This document shows, piece after piece, positions 1-10,632 of a stretch of DNA of 64,000 nt. The stretch lies in the NCBI GenBank assembly GCA_017510335.1, contig JAFWNM010000015.1, forward strand, positions 38,166 to 102,165, read 5' to 3'. The position numbers were made by a program, and so were the translations under genes. This stretch comes from Paracoccaceae bacterium. Its GTDB lineage: Bacteria; Pseudomonadota; Alphaproteobacteria; Rhodobacterales; Rhodobacteraceae. The notes below the pieces were generated by a model. That model worked only from the letters and a program-made list of their open reading frames with translations, searched no databases and was not told where the DNA came from. Numbering within the stretch: position 1 is the stretch's first letter; each line of letters opens with the position of its first letter.

Positions 1-698
1 GCCTGCGCGCTGCACCAGAACGCGCTGCCCGTCACCGAGGTGTCAAGAATGTAATCCGTGCGCCCGTCGCCGTTCATGTCCGCAAGCTGGATGAACCCGG
101 CCCGCTGGACAAGCTGCATGGCACTGGGATCGGACGAGGCCGCGATTTCATCCACCGCGCTGGCCACTGCCGCAGGCAGCCCGTAATTGCCCGCGCTTTG
201 TGCGGGGCTGCGGCCCGACATTTCGTCGCGCACCACCATGACCAGCCCGCGCAACCCGTTGGGGTGGCTCGACACAGTCTGCGCCACCTGCGGGCCGCCG
301 GAAATGGCGCGCTGATGCGCCGTCAGCAGGATATTGCGTTCAAATTCCGACAACTGGCCCGTTCCGGCGAACCCCAGAAACACCTGGTATTCCGAAATTC
401 CCGCACGCGAACGTGGCCCGATGGCCCCGTCCGGTGTGCCGACATTCCAGCCAAAATGGTTCAGCGCGGTCTGCACGGAACGGTTCTGTTCGCGTTGGGC
501 AGTGTTTACCGCCGGGCGCGGGGCGGTGCGCTGGGGCTGCGCGCGCTGCTGGCGGTTGCGCTGGTCATTGGCAATTGCCCCCCCGATGATACCGCCGATA
601 ATGCCACCGACGATACCTTCTTGCGCTTGTGCGCGCTGCACCGGCACAGCTGCAACGCTGATGGACAGCGCAAGGATTAAACTGTATCTGACACCCAT
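1..698 (-). CDS. Exported glycine-zipper / peptidoglycan-binding-like protein (C-terminus off window)
   Basis: This gene runs off the left edge, so only the N-terminal ~232 residues are seen. The start ATG at 698 has a good ribosome site (AGGAG) just upstream. Residues 1-26 look like a Sec signal peptide ending in AQA. Residues ~28-43 form a glycine-zipper run (GIVGGIIGGIIGGAIA), typical of outer-membrane or envelope-associated proteins. Residues ~73-125 resemble a peptidoglycan-binding-like helical domain (VQTALNHFGWNVGTPDGAIG...). Near the visible end a DMNGDGRTDY motif looks like a calcium-binding or FG-GAP-type loop. The role is probably structural in the cell envelope; no enzyme motif is seen. 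Product naming is inference. Confidence 0.6.
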   Translation of the reverse strand, partial: MGVRYSLILALSISVAAVPVQRAQAQEGIVGGIIGGIIGGAIANDQRNRQQRAQPQRTAPRPAVNTAQREQNRSVQTALNHFGWNVGTPDGAIGPRSRAGISEYQVFLGFAGTGQLSEFERNILLTAHQRAISGGPQVAQTVSSHPNGLRGLVMVVRDEMSGRSPAQSAGNYGLPAAVASAVDEIAASSDPSAMQLVQRAGFIQLADMNGDGRTDYILDTSVTGSAFWCSAQ

Positions 699-790
699 TG
701 GAATGCTCCTGCTGAAAATAACATGACTTCACTTTAGCGCGAGCATTCTGTCAGGCCCATCTTTTTTTGCAGCAAATGCAAGAGGACTGC

Positions 791-1471
791 ATGACCGTTT
801 CCACAGTCGAATGGCGCACCCTGCCCGGGCTTGCGGATTATGCCCAGACGCTGCGCGCCATGGAAGACCGTGTTGCGCAAATCGCAGCGGGCACCGCACC
901 CGAAGCCGTGTGGCTGCTGGAACACCCCCCGCTATACACTGCAGGCACCAGCGCCCGCCCCGAAGACCTGACCGCCCCCGACAGGTTTCCGGTGTTCAAC
1001 GCAGGGCGCGGCGGGCAATATACCTATCACGGGCCTGGCCAGCGTGTGGCCTATGCCATGCTGGACCTGAACCGGCGCGGGCGCGATGTGCGCTGTTTCG
1101 TCCACCAGATGGAACACTGGGTCATCACCACACTGGACCAGTTCGGCATTCGCGGCGAACGGCGCGCGGGGCGTGTGGGCGTGTGGGTCACCCGCCCCGA
1201 CAAGGCCCCCAATGCCGACGGGTCGCTGCGCGAAGACAAGATTGCCGCCATCGGAATCAAGCTGCGCCGCTGGGTCAGCTTTCACGGGCTGTCTATCAAT
1301 GTGGAACCTGATCTGGGCCATTTTGACGGAATCATCCCCTGCGGAATCCGGGATCACGGCGTCACATCGCTGGTTGATCTTGGCCTGCCGGTCACGCTGG
1401 AAGATGTCGATATGGCGCTGCAACAGTCTTTCGCGCGGGTCTTCGGGGATGCACTGCAGAAATGTGATTGA
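791..1471 (+). CDS. lipB: Lipoyl(octanoyl) transferase LipB
   Basis: LipB moves octanoyl groups from acyl carrier protein to lipoyl domains of 2-oxoacid dehydrogenases and the glycine cleavage H protein, the first step of lipoate synthesis. The 226-aa product has the usual family length. The signature [12 protein letters not shown], the lysine in [15 protein letters not shown] and the catalytic cysteine in GIIPCGI are all present. An in-frame ATG at 767 exists, but the ATG at 791 is chosen because AGAGGA lies 4 nt before it and the protein then begins like other LipB proteins. It is divergent from the partial envelope gene. Confidence 0.95.
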   Translation: MTVSTVEWRTLPGLADYAQTLRAMEDRVAQIAAGTAPEAVWLLEHPPLYTAGTSARPEDLTAPDRFPVFNAGRGGQYTYHGPGQRVAYAMLDLNRRGRDVRCFVHQMEHWVITTLDQFGIRGERRAGRVGVWVTRPDKAPNADGSLREDKIAAIGIKLRRWVSFHGLSINVEPDLGHFDGIIPCGIRDHGVTSLVDLGLPVTLEDVDMALQQSFARVFGDALQKCD

Positions 1472-1499
1472 TTCGCCGCGGCAACATGTCACAGGCCCT

Positions 1500-1513
1500 T
1501 TGATCCAGATCAA
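1500..1513. promoter_or_regulatory. FNR/FnrL-type box upstream of ctaD
   Basis: The site reads TTGATCCAGATCAA, an exact match to the FNR-family consensus TTGAT-N4-ATCAA. It lies 193 bp before the ctaD ATG and just after lipB. In Rhodobacter relatives FnrL is the oxygen-responsive regulator that binds this sequence; control of the oxidase gene by it is inferred. Confidence 0.7.
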
Positions 1514-1706
1514 AAAATCCCGGAATTGCGACATATTGACGTTGCCCAAAGGCATGTCACATTCTAAAACCATCATATACCGCTTGTGCGCGGTCGGGCC
1601 TGCCTGACCGCGCGTGACCGGAACATATGCGGGCGGGGATTGTCCCCCGCTTACGAAGGAAAGCAGTCGCGAACAACGCGACAGGAACCGGGAACTGGAG
1701 TAGCCA

Positions 1707-3374
1707 ATGGCCGACGCAGCCACCCATGATCACGGGCATGAAGACACCCGCGGGTTCTTCACCCGCTGGTTCATGTCCACGAATCATAAAGATATCGGGA
1801 TCTTGTATCTCTTTACCGCCGGTATAGTCGGCTTCATCGCGGTCGCTTTTTCGATCTATATGCGCATGGAGTTGATGGAACCCGGCGTCCAATACATGTG
1901 CATGGAAGGCGCCAGCTTCACCGCGCAGACGGACTGCACCCCCAACGGCCATATCTGGAACGTGCTGATCACGGCGCATGGCATCCTGATGATGTTCTTC
2001 GTGCTGATTCCGGCGCTGTTTGGCGGTTTCGGCAACTACTTCATGCCGCTGCATATCGGTGCGCCGGACATGGCATTCCCGCGCCTGAACAACCTGAGTT
2101 ACTGGTTGTTTGTCGCAGGCTCCGCACTGGCGGTTGCATCGGTACTGTCGCCGGGCGGCAATGGGCAGTTGGGGTCTGGCGTGGGCTGGGTTCTGTATCC
2201 GCCACTGTCCACCAATGAAGCGGGCTATTCCATGGATCTTGCGATTTTCGCAGTCCATGTGTCGGGTGCCTCGTCCATTCTGGGGGCGATCAACATCATC
2301 ACGACATTCCTGAACATGCGCGCACCGGGGATGACCCTGTTCAAGGTGCCGCTGTTTGCATGGTCAATCTTCATCACTGCATGGATGATCCTGCTGGCGC
2401 TGCCGGTTCTGGCCGGTGCCATTACCATGTTGCTGACCGACCGGAATTTCGGCACCACTTTCTTTGACCCCTCGGGCGGTGGCGACCCCATCCTGTATCA
2501 GCATATCCTGTGGTTCTTCGGCCACCCGGAAGTGTATATCATCATCATTCCCGGCTTCGGCATCATCAGCCATGTGATTGCCACCTTCTCGCGCAAGCCG
2601 ATCTTCGGTTACATGCCGATGGTCTGGGCCATGATCGCGATTGCGGTTCTGGGCTTCATCGTCTGGGCCCACCACATGTATACGGTGGGCATGTCGCTGA
2701 CGCAGCAAACCTATTTCATGATGGCCACAATGGTGATCGCAGTGCCCACCGGCATCAAGATCTTCAGCTGGATTGCCACCATGTGGCGCGGGTCTGTGTC
2801 GTTTGAAACGCCCATGCTATGGGCTTTCGGCTTCCTGTTCCTGTTCACTGTGGGCGGCGTTACTGGGCTGGTCCTGTCTCAGGCACCGATCGACCGCATC
2901 TATCATGATACCTATTATGTGGTCGCGCATTTCCACTATGTGATGTCGCTGGGCGCCGTCTTCGCGCTGTTTGCAGGCATCTATTTCTGGATGGGCAAGA
3001 TGTCGGGGCGTCAATACCCTGAATGGGCTGGCAAGCTGCATTTCTGGACCATGTTCATCGGCGCGAACATCACCTTCTTCCCACAGCATTTTCTGGGCCG
3101 TCAGGGCATGCCGCGCCGCTATATCGACTACCCGGAAGCCTATGCGCTGTGGAACTACATCAGTTCCATCGGGGCCTTCATCAGCTTCGCTTCCTTCCTG
3201 TTCTTCATCGGCATCGTGGTTTACACGCTGAAATTCGGCCGCCGCGTCACCGAAAAGAACTACTGGAACGAGCATGCGGACACGCTGGAATGGACCCTGC
3301 CCTCGCCCCCGCCCGAGCACACGTTCGAGCAGCTTCCAAAGCGGGCGGACTGGGACAAGCAGCCCGCGCATTGA
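1707..3374 (+). CDS. ctaD: Cytochrome c oxidase subunit I, aa3 type
   Basis: This is the catalytic subunit of the aa3-type terminal oxidase, which reduces oxygen to water with electrons from cytochrome c and pumps protons across the inner membrane. The 555-aa product has the twelve-helix COX1 layout. It carries the heme a histidine in the [11 protein letters not shown] region, the CuB/D-K channel motif [17 protein letters not shown] with its Glu, the HHMYTVGM pair of CuB histidines and the heme histidines of [10 protein letters not shown]. The ATG at 1707 is preceded by CTGGAG. An FNR-type box upstream suggests oxygen control, and a strong hairpin follows the gene. The other subunits of this oxidase are not adjacent. 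Confidence 0.97.
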   Translation: MADAATHDHGHEDTRGFFTRWFMSTNHKDIGILYLFTAGIVGFIAVAFSIYMRMELMEPGVQYMCMEGASFTAQTDCTPNGHIWNVLITAHGILMMFFVLIPALFGGFGNYFMPLHIGAPDMAFPRLNNLSYWLFVAGSALAVASVLSPGGNGQLGSGVGWVLYPPLSTNEAGYSMDLAIFAVHVSGASSILGAINIITTFLNMRAPGMTLFKVPLFAWSIFITAWMILLALPVLAGAITMLLTDRNFGTTFFDPSGGGDPILYQHILWFFGHPEVYIIIIPGFGIISHVIATFSRKPIFGYMPMVWAMIAIAVLGFIVWAHHMYTVGMSLTQQTYFMMATMVIAVPTGIKIFSWIATMWRGSVSFETPMLWAFGFLFLFTVGGVTGLVLSQAPIDRIYHDTYYVVAHFHYVMSLGAVFALFAGIYFWMGKMSGRQYPEWAGKLHFWTMFIGANITFFPQHFLGRQGMPRRYIDYPEAYALWNYISSIGAFISFASFLFFIGIVVYTLKFGRRVTEKNYWNEHADTLEWTLPSPPPEHTFEQLPKRADWDKQPAH

Positions 3375-3397
3375 TCAACAGACACACGGCATAACCC

Positions 3398-3934
3398 ATG
3401 CCCGCAATCTGGACGATAACCCCAAAGGCCCCGGGCACTCCGCCCGGGGCCTTTGCCTTGGCCAAAAGCAATTCCGCGCAATACCGCCTGGACCTGCGGC
3501 CCAATATCTCTATGGGCAATCGCGGGTTTGTTCGGGTGATCAGCCTAAGCGCGCTGTTTCTGGCGCTTCCCTTGATCGGGGTTTTGGGCACGCCCGTTTT
3601 GTGGGGGTTGTTGCCGTTTCTGGGGCTGGCCCTTTGGGCATTGTGGTATGCGCTGATGCGCAACCGCACCGACCGGGAGTCGCTGCACGAAATCCTGCAT
3701 CTGACTCGCGAGCAGATCGACCTGACCCATATCCCCCCCCGCAAGCCCCCGCAAACATGGCAGGCCAACCCGTTCTGGGTGCAGCTGTCGCTTAAGGAAA
3801 AGGGCGGGCCAGTGGAAAATTACCTGACATTGCGCGGCGCCGGGCGCGAAGTTGAACTTGGGCGTTTCCTAAGCCCCGAAGAACGCGCCACCTTGCATGA
3901 CGACCTGTCGCGCGCCTTGCGCCATCTGCGCTAG
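3398..3934 (+). CDS. DUF2244 family membrane protein
   Basis: The product resembles the DUF2244 family of small integral membrane proteins found next to oxidase genes in alphaproteobacteria. The family pattern LRPNISMGNRGF is seen near residue 33-45, followed by two close transmembrane segments (~46-85, rich in L/A/W) and a soluble C-terminal domain. Function is unknown. The start is uncertain: the ATG at 3398 (178 aa) has no clear ribosome site, and its first codons lie in the ctaD terminator hairpin. A TTG at 3458, just after the hairpin, would give ~158 aa and keep the family domain. Confidence 0.65.
   Translation: MPAIWTITPKAPGTPPGAFALAKSNSAQYRLDLRPNISMGNRGFVRVISLSALFLALPLIGVLGTPVLWGLLPFLGLALWALWYALMRNRTDRESLHEILHLTREQIDLTHIPPRKPPQTWQANPFWVQLSLKEKGGPVENYLTLRGAGREVELGRFLSPEERATLHDDLSRALRHLR
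3424..3454 (+). terminator. Intrinsic terminator-like hairpin after ctaD
   Basis: A perfect 13-bp stem (AAAGGCCCCGGGC / GCCCGGGGCCTTT) with loop ACTCC lies 49 bp after the ctaD stop. The T tract is short (TTT). If the next gene starts at 3398, the hairpin lies within its first codons. Confidence 0.7.
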
Positions 3935-3935
3935 G

Positions 3936-3981
3936 GCATTTCAAGAAGCTTGAAACCGGTTCCCAGTTTTGAGCACCATGC
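3936..3981 (+). repeat. Interspersed repeat, short copy 1
   Basis: The core CCGGTTCCCAGTTTTGAGCA, preceded by a CAAGAAGCTTG palindrome, matches the 3' half of the longer copies at 17053-17145 (same strand) and 50282-50376 (opposite strand). It lies directly behind the DUF2244 stop codon. Confidence 0.6.
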
Positions 3982-4111
3982 GCCAGGACCACCAGACCGG
4001 GCTGCATGGGCCGCTTGTCTGGATTTGCCCTGCAGGGGAAGTTGAAGGAATGCCCCAATGCGCAATCAAGGCCGCCGCACACGCGGCATGCCGTCCCGCC
4101 GCTTCCCCGGT

Positions 4112-4807
4112 TTATTCATCCGTTACACCCGGGCCATTCGCTGCCTGACGACGCGCCGCTAAAACCCCGTCCGCCACGGCCGCCGCGCGCCTGCGGTCAC
4201 GCGTGTTTTCCGGCCCCTGCCCTGACGGGTGAAACCGCAACCGAAACGCCTGCAGGCGCTTTTCGGGCGTCGCATCGGGGTAGCCAATCGCATCCAGACT
4301 ATCGCAAAGCGGGCGGTCCTGTCCCAGCCCGTCAGGCCACAGCGCCAGCCCCTGAAGTGCCAGTCGCCGCCAGTCAAACCGCGCACCGGGGTCTTCCTTG
4401 CGGTCCGGTGCCATGTCGGAATGCGCAATCACATCCACCGGCGCAATATGCCAGCGTGCCATGATCTGGCGCATAAGCCCCTCAAGCGCGGTCATTTGCG
4501 GGTGTGCGAACGGGCCATCGCCGCGATTTGCCAACTCTATGCCGATGGAACGTGAATTGATATCATCCTTGCCGCACCACTGCCCGGCCCCTGCGTGCCA
4601 GGCACGTTGATCTTCGGCCACCATCTGGACCACATGCCCTTGGGGCGAAATCAGGTAATGGGCGGACACTTCAAATGCAGGGTCGCACAGCCGCGCCAGC
4701 GCAGCATCTGTGCTGTCCATTCCAGTATAGTGCAGGACCAGCAGTTCCGGGCGCATCCCGTTCCGGCGCGGTCCGAAATTCGGTGAAGGCTGCCAAAGAC
4801 GGCGCAT
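4112..4807 (-). CDS. ampD: N-acetylmuramoyl-L-alanine amidase, AmpD-like
   Basis: This is an Amidase_2 (AmpD/PGRP) zinc hydrolase of 231 aa, which cleaves between N-acetylmuramic acid and the peptide stem during peptidoglycan recycling. The zinc and substrate residues are visible: LVLHYTGM near residue 25, QRAWHAGAG near 68, IGIELAN near 92 and VIAHSDMAPDRKEDPG near 132. There is no signal peptide, so it is likely cytoplasmic like AmpD. It follows the lipoprotein gene by only 6 bp, so the two may be cotranscribed. No clear ribosome site precedes the ATG at 4807, suggesting translational coupling. Confidence 0.88.
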   Translation of the reverse strand: MRRLWQPSPNFGPRRNGMRPELLVLHYTGMDSTDAALARLCDPAFEVSAHYLISPQGHVVQMVAEDQRAWHAGAGQWCGKDDINSRSIGIELANRGDGPFAHPQMTALEGLMRQIMARWHIAPVDVIAHSDMAPDRKEDPGARFDWRRLALQGLALWPDGLGQDRPLCDSLDAIGYPDATPEKRLQAFRLRFHPSGQGPENTRDRRRAAAVADGVLAARRQAANGPGVTDE

Positions 4808-4813
4808 CGCGCG

Positions 4814-5608
4814 CTACTCGCGCGCGCGCACAGACGTTGCGGCCTGACGGAATGGCCGGGGGTCCCACCAACAGGCGAATCCATCGCCATCAGGGTCCAG
4901 ATGGTTCGGGTCACGTTCTGGCCCGCCCGCCATCAGGAATGCGTCCTGCGCCAGATCCTGCGTTGCGAATTGCGAACAGGCCGCTTCCCAACGCTGCCAG
5001 CGCAAAGGGTGGCGGCGGGTATAGCGCTGCTCGCCAATATTGTGGCGCGTCGACAGCGCATAGACGAACAGGTTTGGCCCCTCGCCCGTGCCGATTTCAT
5101 CCTGACTGACACGCACTTGCGGGACGTAATCACGGGTCACGACAGTGTTTTGCGCAGGTGTTCCAAAGGGCTGCGGTGTGAACTGCTGGTCGGTGACGCC
5201 TGCGCTGGCGGGGGCGGCGGGCATTTGCGCCGCCGGGCTGGCGCTGGCAGTCTGGAACTGGCCTGCAGGTTGTTGCGCAACAGGCGCCGATTGCACAGGT
5301 TGGCCGCGCAATGCGGCAACCGCTTCGGACCCAATGGTGCCGCCCGCTGTGGTTTGCGGTTGCGTGCTTTGCTGTTGGGTCGCAAATTGCGGCCCGGCGG
5401 GCCCCTGCCCCTGTGCAGCCTGCTGGCGGCGGATGCGCGACAATTCTTCCTGCGCGCGCATGTACTGGGCATAATCACTGAAGCCAACACCGCGGCCCGT
5501 GGTGTCGACCACATTGGAATAGGGCGGTGCCGTGTCACAGGCCGCAAGCGCGATCAACGCGACGATGGCCACAGCAGGGGCAGATGCAAAGCGTTTCACG
5601 TTAGTCAT
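4814..5608 (-). CDS. Putative lipoprotein with excalibur-like calcium-binding C-terminus
   Basis: The 264-aa product starts at the ATG at 5608. The signal sequence ends in ALAACDT, a typical lipobox with Cys near residue 24. The middle (~50-140) is low-complexity and rich in Q, A, P and T, probably a flexible periplasmic linker. The C-terminus contains DPDGDGFACWWDPRPFR, which resembles the excalibur calcium-binding motif (DxDxDGxxC), with a second Cys upstream in ACSQFATQ. An upstream in-frame ATG at 5641 overlaps the end of gatA and would spoil the signal peptide. It lies between gatA and ampD on the same strand. Function unknown. Confidence 0.7.
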   Translation of the reverse strand: MTNVKRFASAPAVAIVALIALAACDTAPPYSNVVDTTGRGVGFSDYAQYMRAQEELSRIRRQQAAQGQGPAGPQFATQQQSTQPQTTAGGTIGSEAVAALRGQPVQSAPVAQQPAGQFQTASASPAAQMPAAPASAGVTDQQFTPQPFGTPAQNTVVTRDYVPQVRVSQDEIGTGEGPNLFVYALSTRHNIGEQRYTRRHPLRWQRWEAACSQFATQDLAQDAFLMAGGPERDPNHLDPDGDGFACWWDPRPFRQAATSVRARE

Positions 5609-5631
5609 GCCTCGGACAGTTTTGCCGGAAC

Positions 5632-7113
5632 TTACCACCATTTCGCAGGTTTGGAAACAAATCCGGCAACCCCTTCAAGAACATGTGCGGTCTTCAGCAA
5701 TTCGCCTTCTTCCCACGGGCGCCCGATCAACTGCAGCCCCAGGGGCAGGCCCTGCGCATCCAGTCCGGCAGGCAGGGCAATGCCCGGCAGACCAGCCAGA
5801 TTGACCGTGACGGTGAACACATCATTCAGATACATCTGCACCGGATCGGCATTGGCCATTTCCCCCAGACCGAACGCAGCCGACGGCGTGGCCGGCGTCA
5901 AAATCGCATCGATGCCATCAGCGAAAACAGTGTCAAAATCGCGCTTGATCAGGCTGCGCACCTTGCGGGCGCGGTTGTAATACGCGTCATAGAACCCCGC
6001 CGACAGAACATAAGTGCCGATCATAACGCGGCGCTGCACTTCGGCCCCGAACCCTTCGGCGCGGGTCTTTTCATACATCTGGGTAATGCCGTCACCGGCC
6101 GCCAGTTTGGCACGGTGGCCATAGCGCACCCCGTCATAGCGCGCCAGGTTGCTGGACGCCTCGGCGGGGGCAATCACATAATAGGCAGGCAGGGCATATT
6201 TCGTATGCGGCAGGGAAATATCGACAATTTTCGCGCCCGCATCGCGCAGCATATCCGCGCCCTGTGCCCAAAGCGCCGCAATTTCGGCAGGCATGCCGTC
6301 AATGCGGTATTCGCGCGGAATGCCGATTGTCTTGCCGCGAATATCGCCTGTCAGCATTGCCTCGAAATCGGGCACTGGCAGGTCTGCGCTGGTCGAATCC
6401 TTGGGGTCATGGCCGCACATCGCCTGCAGCATGATGGCCGCATCGCGCACGGTTTTTGTCATCGGTCCCGCCTGGTCCAGACTGGACGCAAACGCCACAA
6501 TCCCCCAGCGCGAACACCGCCCATAGGTGGGTTTGATCCCCACCGTGCCGGTGAAGGCCGCAGGCTGGCGGATGGACCCGCCCGTATCGGTGCCAGTGGC
6601 CGCAAGGCACAGATCCGCCGCAACCGCCGCCGCCGACCCGCCAGATGACCCCCCCGGCGTCAGGTTGCGCGCGTCCACTTTCCACGGGTTCACGGCATTG
6701 CCATAGACCGAAGTTTCATTGCTGGACCCCATGGCGAATTCGTCCATGTTCAGTTTGCCCAGCATCACCGCGCCCGCATCGCGCAATTGCGCACTGACAG
6801 TGGATTCATATTCGGGGCGAAACCCGTTCAGAATGCCGCTGGCGGCTTGGGACGCCACACCTTCGGTACAAAACAGGTCCTTGATGCCCACGGGAATGCC
6901 GCACATCGCGGGGGCGTCCCCTTGCTGAATGCGCGCATCGGCGGCTTTCGCACGCTCCAGCGCCAGATCGGGGGTTTTATGCACAAAGGCGTTCAACTGG
7001 TCCGCGCCATCGATGGCGGTCAGGCACGCTTCCGTCAGCGCAACCGAAGTCACATCGCCCGCGCGCAGCCGGTCGCGCGCTTCGGCCAGTGTCAGTTTGT
7101 TCAGATCGCTCAT
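5632..7113 (-). CDS. gatA: Asp-tRNA(Asn)/Glu-tRNA(Gln) amidotransferase subunit A
   Basis: GatA is the amidase subunit of the GatCAB complex. It releases ammonia from glutamine, which GatB uses to convert Glu-tRNA(Gln) or Asp-tRNA(Asn). The 493-aa product has the amidase signature with the Ser-cisSer-Lys triad: the lysine in [10 protein letters not shown], and the serines in the stretch [15 protein letters not shown] and in [12 protein letters not shown]. Its start overlaps the gatC stop by 4 bp (ATGA), so the two are translationally coupled. gatB is not in the window. Confidence 0.96.
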   Translation of the reverse strand: MSDLNKLTLAEARDRLRAGDVTSVALTEACLTAIDGADQLNAFVHKTPDLALERAKAADARIQQGDAPAMCGIPVGIKDLFCTEGVASQAASGILNGFRPEYESTVSAQLRDAGAVMLGKLNMDEFAMGSSNETSVYGNAVNPWKVDARNLTPGGSSGGSAAAVAADLCLAATGTDTGGSIRQPAAFTGTVGIKPTYGRCSRWGIVAFASSLDQAGPMTKTVRDAAIMLQAMCGHDPKDSTSADLPVPDFEAMLTGDIRGKTIGIPREYRIDGMPAEIAALWAQGADMLRDAGAKIVDISLPHTKYALPAYYVIAPAEASSNLARYDGVRYGHRAKLAAGDGITQMYEKTRAEGFGAEVQRRVMIGTYVLSAGFYDAYYNRARKVRSLIKRDFDTVFADGIDAILTPATPSAAFGLGEMANADPVQMYLNDVFTVTVNLAGLPGIALPAGLDAQGLPLGLQLIGRPWEEGELLKTAHVLEGVAGFVSKPAKWW

Positions 7114-7400
7114 TCGACCACCTTCGGGACTGCAAAAAAACCTTCGCGCGCGTCGGGCGCATTGGACAGGATGCGTGGCTGAATATCGCCATCCGTCACA
7201 TCATCCACGCGCCGCTTCAGCCGCATGGGGGTCACCGATGTCATCGGCTCCACCCCTGTGACATCGACTTCATTGAGTTCTTCCATGAAGGTCAGGATGC
7301 GCGACAGGTCTTGCGCCAGCGCGGGCAGGTTTTCATCAGGCACGGCAATACGCGCCAGATGGGCGACCTTGCGCGCGGTTTCCAGATCGATTTCGGACAT
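7110..7400 (-). CDS. gatC: Asp-tRNA(Asn)/Glu-tRNA(Gln) amidotransferase subunit C
   Basis: GatC is the small chaperone-like subunit that wraps the GatA-GatB interface. The 95-aa product shows the family pattern: [15 protein letters not shown] near the N-terminus, the central [17 protein letters not shown], and a DVTDGDI...[16 protein letters not shown] tail. The ATG at 7400 is the start that gives the standard length; upstream in-frame codons add an unlikely extension. It forms an operon with gatA. Confidence 0.95.
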   Translation of the reverse strand: MSEIDLETARKVAHLARIAVPDENLPALAQDLSRILTFMEELNEVDVTGVEPMTSVTPMRLKRRVDDVTDGDIQPRILSNAPDAREGFFAVPKVVE

Positions 7401-7531
7401 GATGGCTCCGGCTTGCACAGGGATACACGGGGGTTCTGGGGCGGTTTAGCGGTATGGCGCGGGCGGTGCAAGCGGCGCAGCATGGCAAGGCGGTATTCGC
7501 GCCCTGCCATACCTGTTTTCAACGGCTCAGA

Positions 7532-9430
7532 TTACGGGATCAGCTTGGAAATAATCAGGTCCGCAGCTGCATCCGGTGTCATCTTGGTGGTGTCGATGCG
7601 GATTTCGGCCGCGTCGGGCGCTTCATAGGGGGAATCGATCCCGGTGAAGTTCTTAAGCTGACCGGCACGCGCTTTCGCATACAAACCCTTCACATCGCGC
7701 TTCTCGGCCTCCTCCAGCGGGGTGTCCACGAACACCTCGATGAACTCGCCTGCGGGCAACATGCCGCGCACCATCTCCCGCTCTGACCGGAAGGGCGAAA
7801 TGAACGCTGTGATCACAATAAGCCCCGCATCGGCCATCAGCTTGGCAACCTCGCCCACGCGGCGAATATTTTCGACGCGGTCCGCTTCCGTAAAGCCCAG
7901 ATCCTTGTTCAGCCCATGGCGGACATTATCCCCATCCAGCAAGAATGTATGGCGGTTCATCCGCGCCAGTTTCTTTTCCACCAGATTGGCGATGGTCGAT
8001 TTGCCGGACCCTGAAAGACCCGTCATCCACAACACAGCGGGTTTTTGGTTTTTCAGGCTGGCATGATGCTCGCGCGAAATATCGGTGGCTTGCCAATGGA
8101 TATTCTGCGCGCGCCGCAGCGCGAAGTTCAACAGCCCCGCACCAATCGTGCGGTTGGTCATTTTGTCAATCAGGATAAACCCGCCCAGATCGCGGCTTTG
8201 GGCATAGGGTTCACACGGGATTTCCCGGTCCGTGGTCAGCGTGGCAACGCCAATGCCGTTCAGGTCCAGCGTCTTGGAGGCAAGATGCTCCATCGTGTTG
8301 ACATTGATCTGATACTTGGGCTGCGACACCACAGCATTGACCGTTTGCGGGCCAATTTTCAGCCAATAGGACCGCCCCGGCACCATGTCCTCATCATCCA
8401 TCCAGATGATTGTCGCTTCAAACTGGTCGGCAACTTCGACAGGGTTTTGACCGGCGGTGATGATCTGGCCGCGCGAACAATCGATTTCATCGGCAAAACA
8501 CAGCGTCACCGCCTGCCCCGCAACCGCGCGGTCCAGATCGCCATCCATGGTGACAATACGCGAAATGGTCGTCGTTCTGCCCGATGGCAGCACGCGCACA
8601 TCATCGCCCACCTGCACCTGGCCCGTAGCGATGGTGCCCGCAAAACCGCGGAAATCCAGATTGGGGCGGTTCACCCATTGGACCGGCATGCGAAATGGCT
8701 TCAACTGCTCGGCGGTCTGGTTCAATTCCACCTTTTCCAGATGATCCAGCAGGATGGGGCCATCATACCAGGCAGTGTTCGCGCTGCGTGTGGTTATGTT
8801 GTCACCCGCCAGCCCCGAAAGTGGAATCGGCGTGAATTCCGTGATCCCGATACTTGCCGCGAAGCTGCGATACTCTTCCACGATCTGTTCAAACACAGCG
8901 CGGTCATAATCCACCAGGTCCATTTTGTTGACCGCCAGCACGATATGGCGAATGCCGATCAGATGCGCCAGATAGCTGTGCCGCCGTGTCTGGGTCAGAA
9001 TGCCCTTGCGCGCGTCAATCAGAATGACAGCAAGATCAGCCGTGGACGCGCCGGTAATCATGTTGCGGGTGTATTGTTCATGCCCGGGCGTGTCGGCCAC
9101 GATGAACTTGCGCTTCTCGGTCGCGAAGAACCTGTAGGCCACATCAATGGTGATACCCTGTTCGCGTTCCGCCGCCAGCCCGTCCACCAGAAGCGCGAAA
9201 TCGATCGCTTCGCCTTGCGTGCCCACACGTTTGGAATCCGCTTCAAGGGTGGCAAGCTGGTCTTCAAAAATCATCTTGCTGTCATACAGCAACCGCCCGA
9301 TCAGGGTTGATTTGCCGTCATCCACCGACCCGCAGGTGATGAACCGCAGCATCGTCTTATGCTGATGGATTTCCAGATATTTATCAATATCTTCGGCAAT
9401 CAGCGCATCGGTTTTGTAAATCTCGTTCAT
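7532..9430 (-). CDS. cysNC: Bifunctional sulfate adenylyltransferase subunit 1 / adenylylsulfate kinase
   Basis: This 632-aa fusion carries out two steps of sulfate activation: a CysN GTPase that drives ATP sulfurylase, and a CysC kinase that makes PAPS. CysN (residues ~1-440) has [15 protein letters not shown] (P-loop), [12 protein letters not shown] (G3) and NKMD (G4). CysC (~445-632) has its own P-loop [14 protein letters not shown], followed by [16 protein letters not shown]. The ATG at 9430 fits the usual CysN start; the longer in-frame extension upstream lies in the intergenic region. It follows cysD by 13 bp, forming a cysD-cysNC operon. Confidence 0.95.
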   Translation of the reverse strand: MNEIYKTDALIAEDIDKYLEIHQHKTMLRFITCGSVDDGKSTLIGRLLYDSKMIFEDQLATLEADSKRVGTQGEAIDFALLVDGLAAEREQGITIDVAYRFFATEKRKFIVADTPGHEQYTRNMITGASTADLAVILIDARKGILTQTRRHSYLAHLIGIRHIVLAVNKMDLVDYDRAVFEQIVEEYRSFAASIGITEFTPIPLSGLAGDNITTRSANTAWYDGPILLDHLEKVELNQTAEQLKPFRMPVQWVNRPNLDFRGFAGTIATGQVQVGDDVRVLPSGRTTTISRIVTMDGDLDRAVAGQAVTLCFADEIDCSRGQIITAGQNPVEVADQFEATIIWMDDEDMVPGRSYWLKIGPQTVNAVVSQPKYQINVNTMEHLASKTLDLNGIGVATLTTDREIPCEPYAQSRDLGGFILIDKMTNRTIGAGLLNFALRRAQNIHWQATDISREHHASLKNQKPAVLWMTGLSGSGKSTIANLVEKKLARMNRHTFLLDGDNVRHGLNKDLGFTEADRVENIRRVGEVAKLMADAGLIVITAFISPFRSEREMVRGMLPAGEFIEVFVDTPLEEAEKRDVKGLYAKARAGQLKNFTGIDSPYEAPDAAEIRIDTTKMTPDAAADLIISKLIP

Positions 9431-9443
9431 TGCGTCATGCCCC

Positions 9444-10349
9444 TCAGAAATAGCCTTCTTGCTTCTTTTTTTCCATGCTCGCGGCCTGATCGTGATCAAT
9501 CGCGCGGCCCTGGCGTTCGGATGTCGTGGTCAAAAGCATTTCCTGGATGATTTCAGGCAGGGTTTTCGCGCCGCTTTCGACCGCGCCGGTCAGCGGGTAG
9601 CACCCCAGCGTGCGGAACCGGATGGAGCGCATCACAGGTTCTTCGCCCTTGGCAAGCGGGAAACGGTCATCATCGACCATCAAAAGCAGCCCGTCGCGCA
9701 TCACAGTCGGGCGTTCATCGGCATAATACAGCGGGACAATTTCGATATTTTCCAGATGGATATATTGCCAGATGTCCAGTTCTGTCCAATTCGACAGCGG
9801 GAACACGCGCATCGATTCCCCCTTGTTCTTGCGCGCATTGTAAGTGCGCCACAATTCGGGGCGCTGGTTTTTTGGGTCCCAGCGGTGGCTTGCGGTGCGG
9901 AAGCTGAAAATACGCTCTTTCGCGCGGCTTTTTTCCTCGTCCCGGCGCGCGCCCCCGAAGGCCGCGTCGAACCCGTGCAGGTCCAGCGCCTGTTTCAGCC
10001 CTTCGGTTTTCCACATATCTGTGTGCACCCCGCCATGATCGAACGGGTTGATCCCCTGACGCACTGCATCGGGGTTCTGATGGACCAGCAATTGCATGCC
10101 CGCCTTGCGCGCGGCCTTGTCACGCAGGGCATACATATCGCGGAATTTCCACGTTGTATCGACATGCAACAAGGGGAAAGGGGGCGGTGCCGGATAGAAG
10201 GCTTTTTTGGCCAGATGCAGCATCACCGCACTGTCCTTGCCGACGCTATACAGCATAACAGGTTTGTCGGCCTGCGTGACCACTTCACGCATGATGTGGA
10301 TCGCTTCAGCCTCCAGGCGCTGAAGGTGGGTCAGATTGGTGACATGCAT
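9444..10349 (-). CDS. cysD: Sulfate adenylyltransferase subunit 2
   Basis: CysD makes adenosine 5'-phosphosulfate from ATP and sulfate, in complex with CysN. The 301-aa product has the PP-loop motif [13 protein letters not shown] and the family pattern [15 protein letters not shown], which shows it belongs to CysD rather than PAPS reductase. The C-terminus [11 protein letters not shown] is the CysD hallmark. The ATG at 10349 is preferred because the upstream in-frame region is intergenic in character. No recognised riboswitch is seen in the 283 bp upstream. Confidence 0.95.
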   Translation of the reverse strand: MHVTNLTHLQRLEAEAIHIMREVVTQADKPVMLYSVGKDSAVMLHLAKKAFYPAPPPFPLLHVDTTWKFRDMYALRDKAARKAGMQLLVHQNPDAVRQGINPFDHGGVHTDMWKTEGLKQALDLHGFDAAFGGARRDEEKSRAKERIFSFRTASHRWDPKNQRPELWRTYNARKNKGESMRVFPLSNWTELDIWQYIHLENIEIVPLYYADERPTVMRDGLLLMVDDDRFPLAKGEEPVMRSIRFRTLGCYPLTGAVESGAKTLPEIIQEMLLTTTSERQGRAIDHDQAASMEKKKQEGYF

Positions 10350-10632
10350 GGGCGAATTCTCTTGTTCTTGAACCATGCATATGGCTTTAGCCGCAATCCC
10401 CCAAGACCGAACCCCCCATATGGGAGGGGTAGCTGCTTGAATATGCCCGAAGGGGCCTGAACCCGCCAACTGGCACAGTTTTTGCACCGCCTGTGCTGAA
10501 AAAACCAGCACCGCACACCTGCCGCCCCCCTTGAACCGGCCAGGTGGCGGCGGGCAAGCAGGCCCAATGCCACCCCATGGCGCAAGTCACGCAAGTCTGC
10601 GCGCCATCTGCAATCCAAGCATATCGCGGCAT

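Noticed and set aside
1051-1723. Long antisense frames over lipB and ctaD
   Set aside because: Shadow frames typical of high-GC coding DNA; the sense genes have clear family motifs.
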